A stretch of 64,000 bases of DNA from Pseudomonas azerbaijanoccidentalis (GTDB lineage Bacteria; Pseudomonadota; Gammaproteobacteria; Pseudomonadales; Pseudomonadaceae): the NCBI RefSeq assembly GCF_019145495.1, contig NZ_JAHSTU010000011.1, positions 174,490 to 238,489 of the forward strand, in the 5' to 3' direction. Position numbers and translations under genes: made by a program. Below, in pieces: positions 8,410 to 17,900 of the stretch. The notes beneath the pieces are model-generated. The model saw only the letters and a program-made list of their open reading frames with translations, was not told where the DNA came from and made no database searches. Each line of letters begins with the position of its first letter. Positions within the stretch are counted from its first letter, which is position 1.

Positions 8410-9279
8410 TTATTCCTTATCCTTGAGGACATCAGGAATGTAGGCGCGGTGAAAGCCGTTATACGACTCACTGTTCGTAGCCTTGTGAATCGGCCATGCC
8501 CGACCGCCAAGGCTGGCGGCGCCGTCGATGCGCAAGGTGCTGCCGCTGACGAACGCCGCAGCCGGGCTGAGCAAAAAAACGATCGCCGCGCTGACTTCCG
8601 ATTCGGTGCCGATACGCTTGAGCGGCACGTGTTCGCGCAAGGTCGGAATCACCGCTTTGAACGCGCCTTCGTAGGTGTCCATGCCGCTGGAGGCAATCCA
8701 GCCCGGCGCCACCGCGTTGACCCGCACCCCGGCATAACCCCATTCGAACGCCGCCGTCTTGGTCAGGTTGTCCATGCCCGAACGCGCCGCCCCCGAGTGG
8801 CCCATGCCCGGCATGCCGCCCCACATGTCGGCGAGCATGTTGACGATGGCGCCGCCGTGTTTGCTCATGGATTGGTTGAACACTTCCCGGGCCATCAGGA
8901 AACCGCCCACCAGGTTGGTGCGCATCACGGTTTCGAATCCTTTCTGATTGATCGAGGCCAGCGGCGACGGGTACTGGCCGCCGGCATTGTTGACCAGACC
9001 GTGAATCGGGCCGTGTTTGCGGATCAGTTCGCTGACCAGATGCGTTACCGCTTCTTCGTCGCGAATGTCGCAGGTGCTCCAGTCGGCTTTGCCGCCGTCA
9101 TCGATAATCTCGCTGGCAACTGCTTTGAGCTTGTCGGCCTTGCGCCCGACCAGAATCACATGGGCACCGAGGGCCGCCAGCTCATGTGCGGTGCAGCGCC
9201 CGATGCCACTGCCGCCACCGGTAACGATGATGGTCTGGCCGGCAAACAGATCAGTTCTGAAGATCGAATCGTAGGCCAT
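8410..9279 (-). CDS. atuB: AtuB, short-chain dehydrogenase of terpene degradation
   Basis: A 289-residue SDR with the cofactor motif TGGGSGIGR and NNAGG. In the usual YxxxK position the sequence reads GHSGAARSGMDNLTK, so His and Arg replace Tyr and Lys. That pattern is typical of the peroxisomal trans-2-enoyl-CoA reductase branch, pointing to an acyl-CoA substrate rather than an alcohol. In P. aeruginosa atuB lies in the same place in the atu cluster; its exact reaction is not settled to my knowledge. Twelve bases separate it from atuA. Confidence 0.85.
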   Translation of the reverse strand: MAYDSIFRTDLFAGQTIIVTGGGSGIGRCTAHELAALGAHVILVGRKADKLKAVASEIIDDGGKADWSTCDIRDEEAVTHLVSELIRKHGPIHGLVNNAGGQYPSPLASINQKGFETVMRTNLVGGFLMAREVFNQSMSKHGGAIVNMLADMWGGMPGMGHSGAARSGMDNLTKTAAFEWGYAGVRVNAVAPGWIASSGMDTYEGAFKAVIPTLREHVPLKRIGTESEVSAAIVFLLSPAAAFVSGSTLRIDGAASLGGRAWPIHKATNSESYNGFHRAYIPDVLKDKE

Positions 9280-9291
9280 GACGGCATTCCT

Positions 9292-11094
9292 CTAGTTGAC
9301 CTGGTCTTTGATGCGCTGCGGCACCGGAATCTGGATTTCCAGCAGCTGCTGGGCGAACGCCTTGCCTTGCGGATCGATCCGCAAGCTGGCGACACCGCCC
9401 CCGCCGAGGGCGTTTTCCAGCAAAAAATTCAGGCTGTGGCTGGCGGGCAAATACCAACGCTCGACGCGACCGTGCACCGGGTCGAGGACATGGCTCATCC
9501 AGTCAACCATCACTTCCGGCGTCAACGCCTCAGCGATCCACGGCAGGTACTCGGGATCGCGGGCCATGATGCCAATGTTGCTGTGATTACCCTTATCGCC
9601 CGAGCGCGCCACCGCCAGTTTGACCAGCGCAACACTGGCGTCCGCCAGCCCCGTGGGCTTCGGTGGCGCAATGGGTGCGGGCAACGCCGCGCTGTCGAGC
9701 ACATCCAGGGCGGGCAGGGCGCACGGGTGGCGCTGGCCCATGAGATCAATCTCCAGCGAGCAGGCGGTTTTGTCGATCAGGAACGAGAACAGCCGGATCA
9801 GCGGATAGACCGTGGGTCGACCGCCAACAATTCCGGTCAGCCCCGGTGCCATGCCGGTGGCGGCTTGGGCGATTTCCCGGGAGAACACGATCAACGCCTG
9901 TTTGTTCGGGTGGCGCACCGCGAGCTTGATCACCACTTCACGGGTGTCGTGGCGTTGACCGTGGGGACCGTAGGTGGCCTCGCTGCCGAGCAGTTCGATG
10001 TTCACGTCACTGTAGGGGGGCCAGCCGCGCTGAGTAAAAATTTCCGAGGTCTTGTTGATGATCGCTGCACTGACTCGCCGGGCCTTGTCCACCGCATCGA
10101 TACCGGCGATCAGGCAGCTGGCGGTGCAGCGAAAGCCGTCCGGGTAGGTCGCGCTGACCTTGTACTGATCGGTCGGCGGCAACCCTTTTGCGCCATGCAC
10201 CTGGACTGCGTTTTTGCCCCGCTGATGCAGTTTGACCTGAGTGAAATCGCACACCACATCGGGCAGCAGATACGCCCGCGGATCGCCGATTTCATACAGC
10301 ATCTGTTCACCCACCGTCAGGGGCGTGATCAGGCCGCCGGAGCCATCGGGTTTGCTGACGATGAACTGGCCGTCGGCGCTGACTTCGACGATGGGAAAAC
10401 CGATGTGTTCGTAGTCGGGCACGTCGCGCCAGTCGGTGAAATTGCCACCCGTGCATTGGGCGCCGCACTCGATGATGTGCCCGGCCAGCGCCGCTTGGGC
10501 CAATTTATCGTAGTCGTGCCACGACCAGCCGAACTCATGCACCAGCGCGGCGCTGACCACCGCGCTGTCGACCACGCGCCCGGTGATCACGATGTCCGCC
10601 CCTAGCCGCAAGGCCTCGACGATGCCAGGCGCGCCGAGGTAGGCGTTGGTCGAAACGCACATCGGTGGCAACGGTGTGCCGCTGAACATTTCATGAATGC
10701 CCAGGGTGCTCAATGATTTGAATTGCGGTTGCAGGTCATCGCCCAGCAGTACGGCGATCTTCAAGGAAAGGCCGGCCTTGTCGCAGGCCGCTTGCAGGGC
10801 GGCGGCACAGGCTTGCGGGTTGACCCCGCCAGCATTGCTGATGACGCGGATTTTTTGTTCGGCGAGTTGCGTGAGCAGGGGGCTGAGGACTTCGATGAAG
10901 TCGCTGGCATAGCCGGCCTGGGGATCCTTCATCCGTGCGCCGGCCATGATCGACAGGGTAATTTCGGCCAGATAGTCGAAAACCAGATAGTCCAGACGCC
11001 CGCCTTCCACCAGTTGCGCGGCGGCGGTCGAGGTGTCACCCCAGAAGGCGCTGGCGCACCCAATGCGAATTGTTCCTGGCGCAGTCAATTCCAT
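9292..11094 (-). CDS. atuA: Acyclic terpene utilisation protein AtuA (DUF1446)
   Basis: A 600-residue protein opening with IRIGCASAFWGDTSTAA and containing GGVNPQACAAALQAAC and IVITGRVVDSAVVSAALVHE, all typical of the AtuA/DUF1446 family. AtuA is required for growth on citronellol and related terpenes, but its reaction is unresolved. The ATG at 11094 has GGGAGG five bases upstream; an in-frame GTG at 11100 lies inside that ribosome site and is less likely. First gene of the operon, divergent from atuR. Confidence 0.88.
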   Translation of the reverse strand: MELTAPGTIRIGCASAFWGDTSTAAAQLVEGGRLDYLVFDYLAEITLSIMAGARMKDPQAGYASDFIEVLSPLLTQLAEQKIRVISNAGGVNPQACAAALQAACDKAGLSLKIAVLLGDDLQPQFKSLSTLGIHEMFSGTPLPPMCVSTNAYLGAPGIVEALRLGADIVITGRVVDSAVVSAALVHEFGWSWHDYDKLAQAALAGHIIECGAQCTGGNFTDWRDVPDYEHIGFPIVEVSADGQFIVSKPDGSGGLITPLTVGEQMLYEIGDPRAYLLPDVVCDFTQVKLHQRGKNAVQVHGAKGLPPTDQYKVSATYPDGFRCTASCLIAGIDAVDKARRVSAAIINKTSEIFTQRGWPPYSDVNIELLGSEATYGPHGQRHDTREVVIKLAVRHPNKQALIVFSREIAQAATGMAPGLTGIVGGRPTVYPLIRLFSFLIDKTACSLEIDLMGQRHPCALPALDVLDSAALPAPIAPPKPTGLADASVALVKLAVARSGDKGNHSNIGIMARDPEYLPWIAEALTPEVMVDWMSHVLDPVHGRVERWYLPASHSLNFLLENALGGGGVASLRIDPQGKAFAQQLLEIQIPVPQRIKDQVN

Positions 11095-11123
11095 AACCAC
11101 CTCCCACAGAGTGAATCGAGACT

Positions 11124-11185
11124 ACCAAGCAAGCGCTTGGTTTGTAAATGGCGGAAAATATCTTCTGCCCGAGCGCTTGCTTGGT
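11124..11185. promoter_or_regulatory. Paired AtuR operators in the atuA-atuR intergenic region
   Basis: ACCAAGCAAGCGCT at 11124-11137 recurs inverted (AGCGCTTGCTTGGT) at 11172-11185. Each copy centres on a near-palindromic CAAGCGCTTG/GAGCGCTTGC. AtuR of P. aeruginosa is reported to bind two 13-bp inverted repeats in this same intergenic region. The spacing places both sites over the divergent promoters. Confidence 0.8.
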
Positions 11186-11257
11186 TGTGGCCGTCAGCTT
11201 AAATTGCCCGCGCAACCCCGCTGTTTTAGCGGTGATCACGACTGTAGGAGAGATCGG

Positions 11258-11881
11258 GTGGATGAGCAAAAAGCCCTGAGGGTCATGCGCGAATTGGTCG
11301 ACAGCGGCCAGTTGACCGATCCGGACAGTGCCCGTGGCAAGTTGCTGCAAGTGGCGGCCCACCTGTTTCGCAATAAAGGCTACGAGCGCACCACCGTGCG
11401 CGACCTGGCCGGCGCCGTGGGCATTCAGTCGGGCAGCATTTTTCATCACTTCAAAAGCAAGGATGAAATCCTGCGCGCGGTGATGGAAGAGACCATTCGC
11501 TACAACACCGCATTGATGCGTGCGGCCATTGCCGAGGCCGGCAGTGTGCGTGAGCGCGTGCTGGCGCTGATTCGGTGTGAACTGCAGTCGATCATGGGCG
11601 GCAGTGGCGAAGCCATGGCGGTGCTGGTCTACGAATGGCGCTCGCTGTCCGAGGATGGCCAGGCCAAGGTGCTGGCGCTGCGCGACATCTATGAAGACAT
11701 CTGGCTGCAAGTGTTGGGTGAAGCCAAGAGCGCCGGGTTTATCCGCGGCGATGTGTTCATCACCCGACGTTTTCTGACCGGGGCGCTGTCCTGGACCACC
11801 ACCTGGTTTCGTGCCGGTGGCAGCATGACCCTGGATCAACTGGCCGACGAGGCGTTGATTCTGGTGCTGGAGGAAAAATGA
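11258..11881 (+). CDS. atuR: TetR-family repressor AtuR
   Basis: A 207-residue TetR regulator. The HTH is visible as AAHLFRNKGYERTTVRDLAGA followed by GSIFHHFKSKDEIL, then an alpha-helical ligand domain. It should repress atuABCDEF until a terpenoyl-CoA binds. The GTG at 11258 has GGAG seven bases upstream; the frame is open back to 11033, but that stretch contains the operators and part of atuA, so it is not coding for this protein. Confidence 0.88.
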   Translation: MDEQKALRVMRELVDSGQLTDPDSARGKLLQVAAHLFRNKGYERTTVRDLAGAVGIQSGSIFHHFKSKDEILRAVMEETIRYNTALMRAAIAEAGSVRERVLALIRCELQSIMGGSGEAMAVLVYEWRSLSEDGQAKVLALRDIYEDIWLQVLGEAKSAGFIRGDVFITRRFLTGALSWTTTWFRAGGSMTLDQLADEALILVLEEK

Positions 11882-11974
11882 TTTGGTTTATTGGTTGGCT
11901 GGAAACTGGCTAACTGGGCGAAACCGCCTAGCTTGAATGCATTGATGCAGTATTTTGGGGAGTGGCTTGTCTTG

Positions 11975-12784
11975 ATGTCTTCGCCAATTCGGACAGCTTC
12001 GCGGCTTTTGCTGACGGCGCTTGTGGCGTTATGGATGCTGCCGACCCAGGCTGCGCAGCTGGTGCGAATCGGTGCCGCGCATTTCCCTCCGTACACCGTA
12101 CGCCCGGAATCCGGCGCCGACACCGGCCTGCTCCCGCAATTGGTCGAGGCGTTGAACGCCCTGCAAAGCGACTATCAATTCGTGTTGGTGCCCACCTCTA
12201 TTCCACGACGCTTTGGTGACTTCAAGCAGGGTCGGATCGACATGGCGATCTTCGAAAACCCCGCCTGGGGCTGGAAAGACATTCCCCACACCGATGTCGA
12301 CATGGGCCTGGAAGACGCCGAAATTTTCGTTGCGCAACGTCAGCTCGAAGGGCGCGCAACTCGCCAGCAAGACTATTTTGCCGACCTGAAGGGCAAGCGT
12401 CTGGCGCTGTTCAGCGGTTACCACTACGAGTTTGCCAACTTCAATGCCGAGCCCCAATACCTCATCAAAAACTACAACGCCACGCTGACCTATTCCCATG
12501 ACAGCAACCTGTTGATGGTGTTGCGCGGTCGTGCTGACATCGCGCTGGTCACGCGCTCGTACCTCAACGACTATTTTCTGCGCAATCTGAATGTCGCCAA
12601 TGAATTGCTGGTGTCCGATCGCATCGATCAGGTTTATCACCACTACGCCATCCTGCGCCCGGCGGCCCCGATCAGCGGCGAAGCGTTCGGCAGATTGCTG
12701 CAGGGCTTGCGGGACAACGGCCAGATGCTGAAGATTTTCGAGCCGTACAAGATTGCGATCGTGCCGGTTCCGGCTACGCCCTGA
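11975..12784 (+). CDS. Periplasmic solute-binding protein (family 3, amino-acid type)
   Basis: About 269 residues: a signal peptide (SRLLLTALVALWMLPTQAAQ) followed by a two-lobe binding fold beginning LVRIGAAHFPPYTV. Such proteins bind polar amino acids or related small molecules. No permease or ATPase lies nearby, so it is an orphan. The ATG at 11975 gives the cleanest signal peptide, but GGGGAG is 12 bases upstream, further than usual; an ATG at 11945 is an alternative. No PvdS box precedes it. Confidence 0.75.
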   Translation: MSSPIRTASRLLLTALVALWMLPTQAAQLVRIGAAHFPPYTVRPESGADTGLLPQLVEALNALQSDYQFVLVPTSIPRRFGDFKQGRIDMAIFENPAWGWKDIPHTDVDMGLEDAEIFVAQRQLEGRATRQQDYFADLKGKRLALFSGYHYEFANFNAEPQYLIKNYNATLTYSHDSNLLMVLRGRADIALVTRSYLNDYFLRNLNVANELLVSDRIDQVYHHYAILRPAAPISGEAFGRLLQGLRDNGQMLKIFEPYKIAIVPVPATP

Positions 12785-12794
12785 TCGACGCCGC

Positions 12795-12819
12795 CTAAAT
12801 TTCTTGCTTCGGCTCACGT
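12795..12819 (+). promoter_or_regulatory. PvdS-dependent promoter (iron-starvation box) of the pvdY-like gene
   Basis: CTAAAT at 12795-12800, exactly 16 bases, then CGT at 12817-12819, matching the PvdS consensus (G/C)TAAAT-N16-CGT. It lies about 40 bp before the ATG at 12860. Confidence 0.88.
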
Positions 12820-12859
12820 CACATCGTTGAACTGTCGACGATTATCGTGAGCCCGACCC

Positions 12860-13870
12860 ATGCCCAATCTGAATGACCTGACTGCCCTGACGCTGCCTTC
12901 AGGCCGTCGTCTTGTAGCCGATGAAACCGAAAACCGCCTGAGCCTCAGCCTTGACGGTCAATCGCTGATCCAGCTGTCGCTCAGTCGTGACCCTGAACTG
13001 AAAGTGCAACCAGAGGAAGGCAGCGCTCGCCCCGACGACGCGGCTCTGTGGGCTGCCGGTTACTGGCTGTTCGCCCGTGATGCGACCTGCCAGCGCCTGA
13101 CCTGGCAACTCGATGAAACCCCGACCGAGGCATTGCTCAGCGGTTTGCTGATCCCCACGCAAACGGCCGGTCAATACCGTTGCGAGCGCACGCTGTTCTG
13201 GCAGTTGCCACAGCCGTGGCTGACGCAGGCATCGAGCCGCTATCCGCAGCAAATGGTCATCAGTGGCGGCAAGCGTCATCCGTTGCGACCGATCAAGCCG
13301 CAGGGCGAGGTTTACCGGCGGTTTGATGCGCGCCTGGGGATGTGGATTTCCCTGCGCACGGTGGACATCGAGCTGGACCTGGCGCGTTTCAATCGCTGGC
13401 AGAACAGTGCGCGGGTCGCGAGTTTCTGGCAGGAAGAGGGCAGCCTCGAACAGCATCGCGAGTACCTGAGCAAACTCGAAGCCGACCCCCACACCGTGAC
13501 GTTGATCGGCTGTTTCGACGATCAACCGTTTGCCTATTACGAAGCCTATTGGGCCAAGGAAGACCGCATCGCGCCGTTCTACGACGCCGGCGATTATGAC
13601 CGTGGCATCCACATGCTGGTGGGCGAAGAAAATCACCGTGGCCCGCACAAGGTGGCGAGCTGGTTATCGGCGCTGGTGCATTATCTGTTTCTGGACGATC
13701 CGCGCACCCAACGGGTAGTCGCCGAGCCGCGGGCCGACAACGCGAAGATGATCGGGTACATGCAAGGCCAGCGATTCCACTGCGAGAAAGAGTTCGACTT
13801 CCCGCACAAGCGTGCCGCGTTGATGGCGCTGGGGCGTGAGCGGTTTTTTGATCGGTGCGAGTTGTCTTGA
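12860..13870 (+). CDS. pvdY: Siderophore GNAT acetyltransferase, PvdY-like (IucB/AlcB type)
   Basis: A 336-residue protein whose C-terminal half (about 165-336) matches the siderophore acyltransferase family of IucB, AlcB and RhbD: DIELDLARFNRWQN, YYEAYWAKEDRIAPFYDAG and PRADNAKMIGYMQGQRF. These enzymes acetylate hydroxylated diamines. In fluorescent pseudomonads the gene beside pvdS is thought to acetylate N5-hydroxyornithine for pyoverdine. A perfect PvdS box in front supports a siderophore role. The N-terminal 160 residues are variable. The precise acceptor amine is inferred, and the symbol is used on position and family. Confidence 0.72.
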   Translation: MPNLNDLTALTLPSGRRLVADETENRLSLSLDGQSLIQLSLSRDPELKVQPEEGSARPDDAALWAAGYWLFARDATCQRLTWQLDETPTEALLSGLLIPTQTAGQYRCERTLFWQLPQPWLTQASSRYPQQMVISGGKRHPLRPIKPQGEVYRRFDARLGMWISLRTVDIELDLARFNRWQNSARVASFWQEEGSLEQHREYLSKLEADPHTVTLIGCFDDQPFAYYEAYWAKEDRIAPFYDAGDYDRGIHMLVGEENHRGPHKVASWLSALVHYLFLDDPRTQRVVAEPRADNAKMIGYMQGQRFHCEKEFDFPHKRAALMALGRERFFDRCELS

Positions 13871-13886
13871 TGTGGCAGTGAGCCGA

Positions 13887-13962
13887 AAAGATCGCAGCCT
13901 TCGGCAGCTCCTACATGAGATTGCGTATCCCTGAAGGAGCTGCCGAAGGCTGCGATCTTTTT
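13887..13962. repeat. REP doublet, probably also terminating pvdY and pvdS
   Basis: Inverted copies of the GGAGCTGCCGAAGGCTGCGATC REP family: AAAAGATCGCAGCCTTCGGC on the left arm and its complement on the right, followed by TTTTT. The long stem with A- and T-runs lies between two convergent genes. Confidence 0.88.
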
Positions 13963-13979
13963 ACACTGACGACAAGGGT

Positions 13980-14528
13980 TCAGCGGCGGGCCATGGTGTC
14001 CGCTCGAGTGCCCGACACCTTGCGGCAGTGCACCAGCGCATCGCGAATCATGAAGTTCACCAGGGTCGGCGAGACCCCGAGTTCCTTGGCGATGTCTTTC
14101 TGTGGCACGCCGTGCAAGCGGTACATCTCGAAGGCATAACGGGTTCGGCTCGGCAGCTCGGTCAGCGCGTCGGCGATGTTTTCCAGGGTCGAGAAATTGA
14201 TGTGCGAGGTTTCTGGCGAAGCCCCCTGGATCACCACGTTCAAGCCTTCCTCTTCCGGCCCGGAGTACTTCTGCTCCAGTGCCTGCTTGCGGTAGTGATC
14301 AATCGCCAGGTTGCGCACGATCTGGAACAGATAACTCAGCTGAGCCTTGAACGAAGACGTGATCTGCGGCGCGGATTGCAGCCGGAAGAAAGCGTCCTGC
14401 ACCACGTCTTCAGCGCGTGATCGGCAGCCGGTGATGCGGGCTGCAATCTTGACCAGAATCAGTCGATTGTCGACGAATGCCTGAAGTAGCGGCGAATCGC
14501 ACCTGCTTGTGGAGACTTGTTCCGTCAT
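13980..14528 (-). CDS. pvdS: Extracytoplasmic-function sigma factor PvdS
   Basis: A 182-residue iron-starvation sigma factor directing RNA polymerase to pyoverdine genes. Region 2 is visible as SRAEDVVQDAFFRLQSA and YLFQIVRNLAIDHYRK, region 4 as LTELPSRTRYAFEMYRLHG and QKDIAKELGVSPTLVNFMI. The sequence reads as PvdS throughout, beginning MTEQVSTSRCDSPLLQAF. The ATG at 14528 has AGGGTGA upstream; a GTG three codons earlier is less likely. In this class the factor is held by the anti-sigma FpvR until pyoverdine uptake through FpvA, neither of which is in the window. Confidence 0.96.
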   Translation of the reverse strand: MTEQVSTSRCDSPLLQAFVDNRLILVKIAARITGCRSRAEDVVQDAFFRLQSAPQITSSFKAQLSYLFQIVRNLAIDHYRKQALEQKYSGPEEEGLNVVIQGASPETSHINFSTLENIADALTELPSRTRYAFEMYRLHGVPQKDIAKELGVSPTLVNFMIRDALVHCRKVSGTRADTMARR

Positions 14529-14599
14529 GGAAATCACCCTGCTGCCAAAAGGTTAGTGGGACGACAAGAAGTCCGGCGCCGCCCTACACATCGAGCGAC

Positions 14600-14629
14600 A
14601 AATTATGTTGAATGATAATGATTGTCAAT
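14600..14629 (-). promoter_or_regulatory. pvdS promoter overlapped by a Fur box
   Basis: On the minus strand TTGACA (14628-14623), a 17-base spacer and TAATTT (14605-14600) form a near-ideal sigma-70 promoter. GACAATCATTATC within it differs at one base from GATAATCATTATC of the Fur consensus, so iron-loaded Fur would sit on the -35 and spacer. About 70 bp lie between the -10 and the pvdS start. Confidence 0.88.
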
Positions 14630-14732
14630 TGAGAAAGAGAACTAATGCTCCTTGAAGGTGCAGAGTGAGAACTGCGACACGCTGACTCACCCCCTTGCGG
14701 CACCCGGGCTGGCTGGCGCTCAAGCCTGGCGA

Positions 14733-14757
14733 CTAATTATTTCAAGACGCCATCCGT
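14733..14757 (+). promoter_or_regulatory. PvdS-dependent promoter of pvdL
   Basis: CTAATT at 14733-14738, 16 bases, then CGT at 14755-14757. It has one difference from TAAAT and exact spacing. The transcript would carry a leader of roughly 150 bases before the pvdL ATG at 14915. Confidence 0.82.
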
Positions 14758-14914
14758 TCTCATTGGTGAATGGCTCCGGGCTGCAGCCCCCGGACACAAC
14801 CGCATTGCCAATGCCTTGCACGGTCGGCGAAGACCGCGCCCTGCGCGCCCTCGAATGGGGCGCGACGTCAGAAAACCGATTCCACTTGCAAGCCGAATTC
14901 AGGCAGGAAACCTC

Positions 14915-17900
14915 ATGACCGACGCGTTCGAACTCCCCAGCACACTGGTCCAAGCCCTTCAGCGCCGCGCGGCCCTGACGCCGGATCGAGTGGCCTTGCG
15001 TTTTCTCGCCGAAACCCAGGACCAGTCTGTGGTGCTCACCTATCGCGAGCTGGACCAACGCGCGCGAACGATTGCCGGCGCGTTGCAAGCCGAGGCTGAT
15101 TTTGGCGACCGCGCGGTGTTGCTGTTTCCCAGTGGCCCGGATTACGTCGCGGCGTTCTTCGGTTGTCTGTATGCCGGTGTGATTGCCGTGCCGGCCTATC
15201 CGCCGGAGTCGGCCAAACGTCATCACCAGGAGCGTTTGCTGTCGATCATCAGCGATGCGCAGCCGCGGCTGTTGCTGACCAGCGCCGGTCTGCGCGATGC
15301 CTTGTTGCAAATCGAAGGGGCGCCGCCGCTGTTGTGTGTCGATACCCTCGACAACGCATTGGCCGAGCGTTGGGTCGCGGCGGATCTGCAAGACGATCAC
15401 ATCGCCTTCCTGCAATACACCTCCGGTTCCACGGCATTGCCCAAAGGCGTTCAAGTCAGCCACGGTAATCTGGTGGCCAATGAACTGCTGATCCGTCACG
15501 GCTTCGGCATCGACCTCAATCCGGACGACGTGATCGTCAGCTGGCTACCGCTGTATCACGACATGGGCCTGATCGGTGGCTTGTTGCAACCGATTTTCAG
15601 CGGCGTGCCGTGTGTGTTGATGTCGCCGGCGTACTTCCTCGGACGGCCGCTGCGCTGGCTGGAGGCGATCAGCGAATACGGTGGCACCATCAGCGGCGGG
15701 CCGGACTTTGCCTATCGCCTGTGCAGCGAGCGGGTCAGTGATTCGGCGCTGGAACGCCTCGACCTGAGCGGCTGGCGCGTGGCGTATTCCGGCTCCGAGC
15801 CGATCCGTCTCGACACCCTGGAACGCTTCGCCGAGAAATTCGCCGCCTGCGGTTTCACGCAAGACAGCTTCATGGCGTCTTATGGTTTGGCTGAAGCCAC
15901 ATTGTTCGTCGCTGGTACGCCGCGCGGCCAGGGCATCGGCAATCTGCGCGTGGATGACCAAGCGCTGACGCAAAACCGCGCCGAGGCGGGTGAGGGCAGC
16001 GCGATCATGAGTTGCGGCATCAGTCAGCCGGAGCATGCCGTGCTGATCGTCGACCCGACGTCGCTCGCTGAACTGGCCGACGATAGCGTCGGCGAAGTCT
16101 GGGCGGCTGGCCCGAGCATTGCCCTTGGCTATTGGCGCAATCCCGAAGCGTCCGCCAAGACCTTCGTCCAGCACGCGGGCCGCACCTGGCTGCGCACCGG
16201 TGACCTGGGCTTTATGCGCAACGGTGAGCTGTTCATCACCGGGCGCCTGAAAGACATGCTGATCGTGCGCGGCCATAACCTTTATCCACAGGACATCGAG
16301 CAGACCGTCGAGCGTGAAGTCGAGGTGGTGCGCAAAGGGCGCGTCGCTGCGTTCGCGGTCAATGTGGACGGTCAGGAAGGCATCGGCATCGCTGCGGAAA
16401 TCAGCCGCAGCGTGCAGAAAATCCTGCCGCCCGAAGCGCTGATCAAAGCCATTCGCCAAGCCGTCGCCGAAGCTTGTCAGCAAGCACCGAGCGTGGTGGT
16501 GCTGCTCAATCCGGGCGCACTGCCCAAGACTTCCAGCGGCAAATTGCAGCGCTCGGCGTGCCGCAATCGTCTGGCCGATGGCAGCCTCGACAGTTACGCG
16601 GTGTTCCCGTCGGCAACCAGCGAAAGCATGGGCAATGCCGAATCCGGCTCGGCGCTGCAAAACCAGATCGCGCGGATCTGGTGCGAGCAACTGCAGCTCA
16701 CCGAGGTGGGCGCCGACGATCACTTCTTCCTGCTCGGCGGCAACTCCATTGCGGCCACTCAGGTGGTGGCGCGTCTGCGTGAAGAGCTGGCGCTGGAACT
16801 GAATCTGCGGCTGCTGTTCGAGGCGCCAACCCTCGGCGCGTTTGCAGATGCGGTCGCCAGACTGCAGCAGGACGGTGGCCTGGCCCAAGGTGAGATCACT
16901 GTGCTCTCGCGCCATCAACCGATGCCGCAGTCTTTGGCGCAGAACCGCCTGTGGATCACCTGGCAACTCGACCCGCAAAGCAGCGCCTACAACATTCCCG
17001 GTGCCTTGCGTTTGCGCGGCGAACTGAATGAAGACGCCTTGCGCGCCAGTTTCCAACAGTTGATCGAGCGCCATGAATCCCTGCGCACGCGGTTCTTCGA
17101 ACGTGACGGCGTGGCGCTGCAACAGGTGGTAGCGGCTGCCGAGTTCAACTTGCAATTGATCGACATCAGCGATCTGCCGGCCGCCGAGCGTGAGGCCCGC
17201 GCACAGCAAATTCGCGAGGACGAAGCGCGGACTCAGTTCGATCTGGAGAAGGGGCCGCTGTTCTGGGTGACGCTGGTGCGTCTTGACGACGAAGAGCATC
17301 AACTGTTGGTGACGATGCACCACATCATCGCCGACGGTTGGTCGCTGAACGTGTTGATCGACGAATTCTCGCGGTTATACGCGGCGGCCTGCCAAGGGCA
17401 GCAAGCCACGCTCGCGCCCCTGCCAATCCAGTACGCCGACTACGGCAGCTGGCAGCGCCAATGGCTGGCGCAAGGCGAGGGCGAACGTCAGTTGGCCTAC
17501 TGGAGAAACCAGTTGGGCGACGAACATCCGACCCTGAACCTGGCCACCGATCATCCGCGCCCGGCACAACAACTGCACAGCGCCGCGCGCCACACCGTGC
17601 GTCTGGACGCCTCTCTCAGCGAGACGATTCGCCAGACCGCCCAGGCCCATGAATCGACTTCCTTCATGCTGTTGCTGGCAGCGTTCCAGACGTTGCTGCA
17701 CCGCTACAGTGGTCAGCGTGACATTCGCATCGGCGTCCCCAACGCCAACCGCCCGCGCCTGGAAACCCAGGGCCTGATCGGCTTCTTCATCAACACCCAG
17801 GTGCTGCGTGCCGAGCTGGATTCGCGGCAGCTGTTCACTCAGTTGCTGGCGCAAACCCGTGATGCGGCGTTAGGCGCCCAAGCGCATCAGGACCTGCCGT

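Noticed and set aside
7855..10605. A 916-codon plus-strand frame opposite atuC, atuB and atuA
   Set aside because: Composition-driven shadow of three well-supported genes, with no recognisable motif or ribosome site.
14816..14914. A longer PvdL start at 14816
   Set aside because: The 33 extra residues are arginine-rich with no similarity to acyl-AMP ligases, and the ATG at 14915 has AGGAAA at correct spacing.
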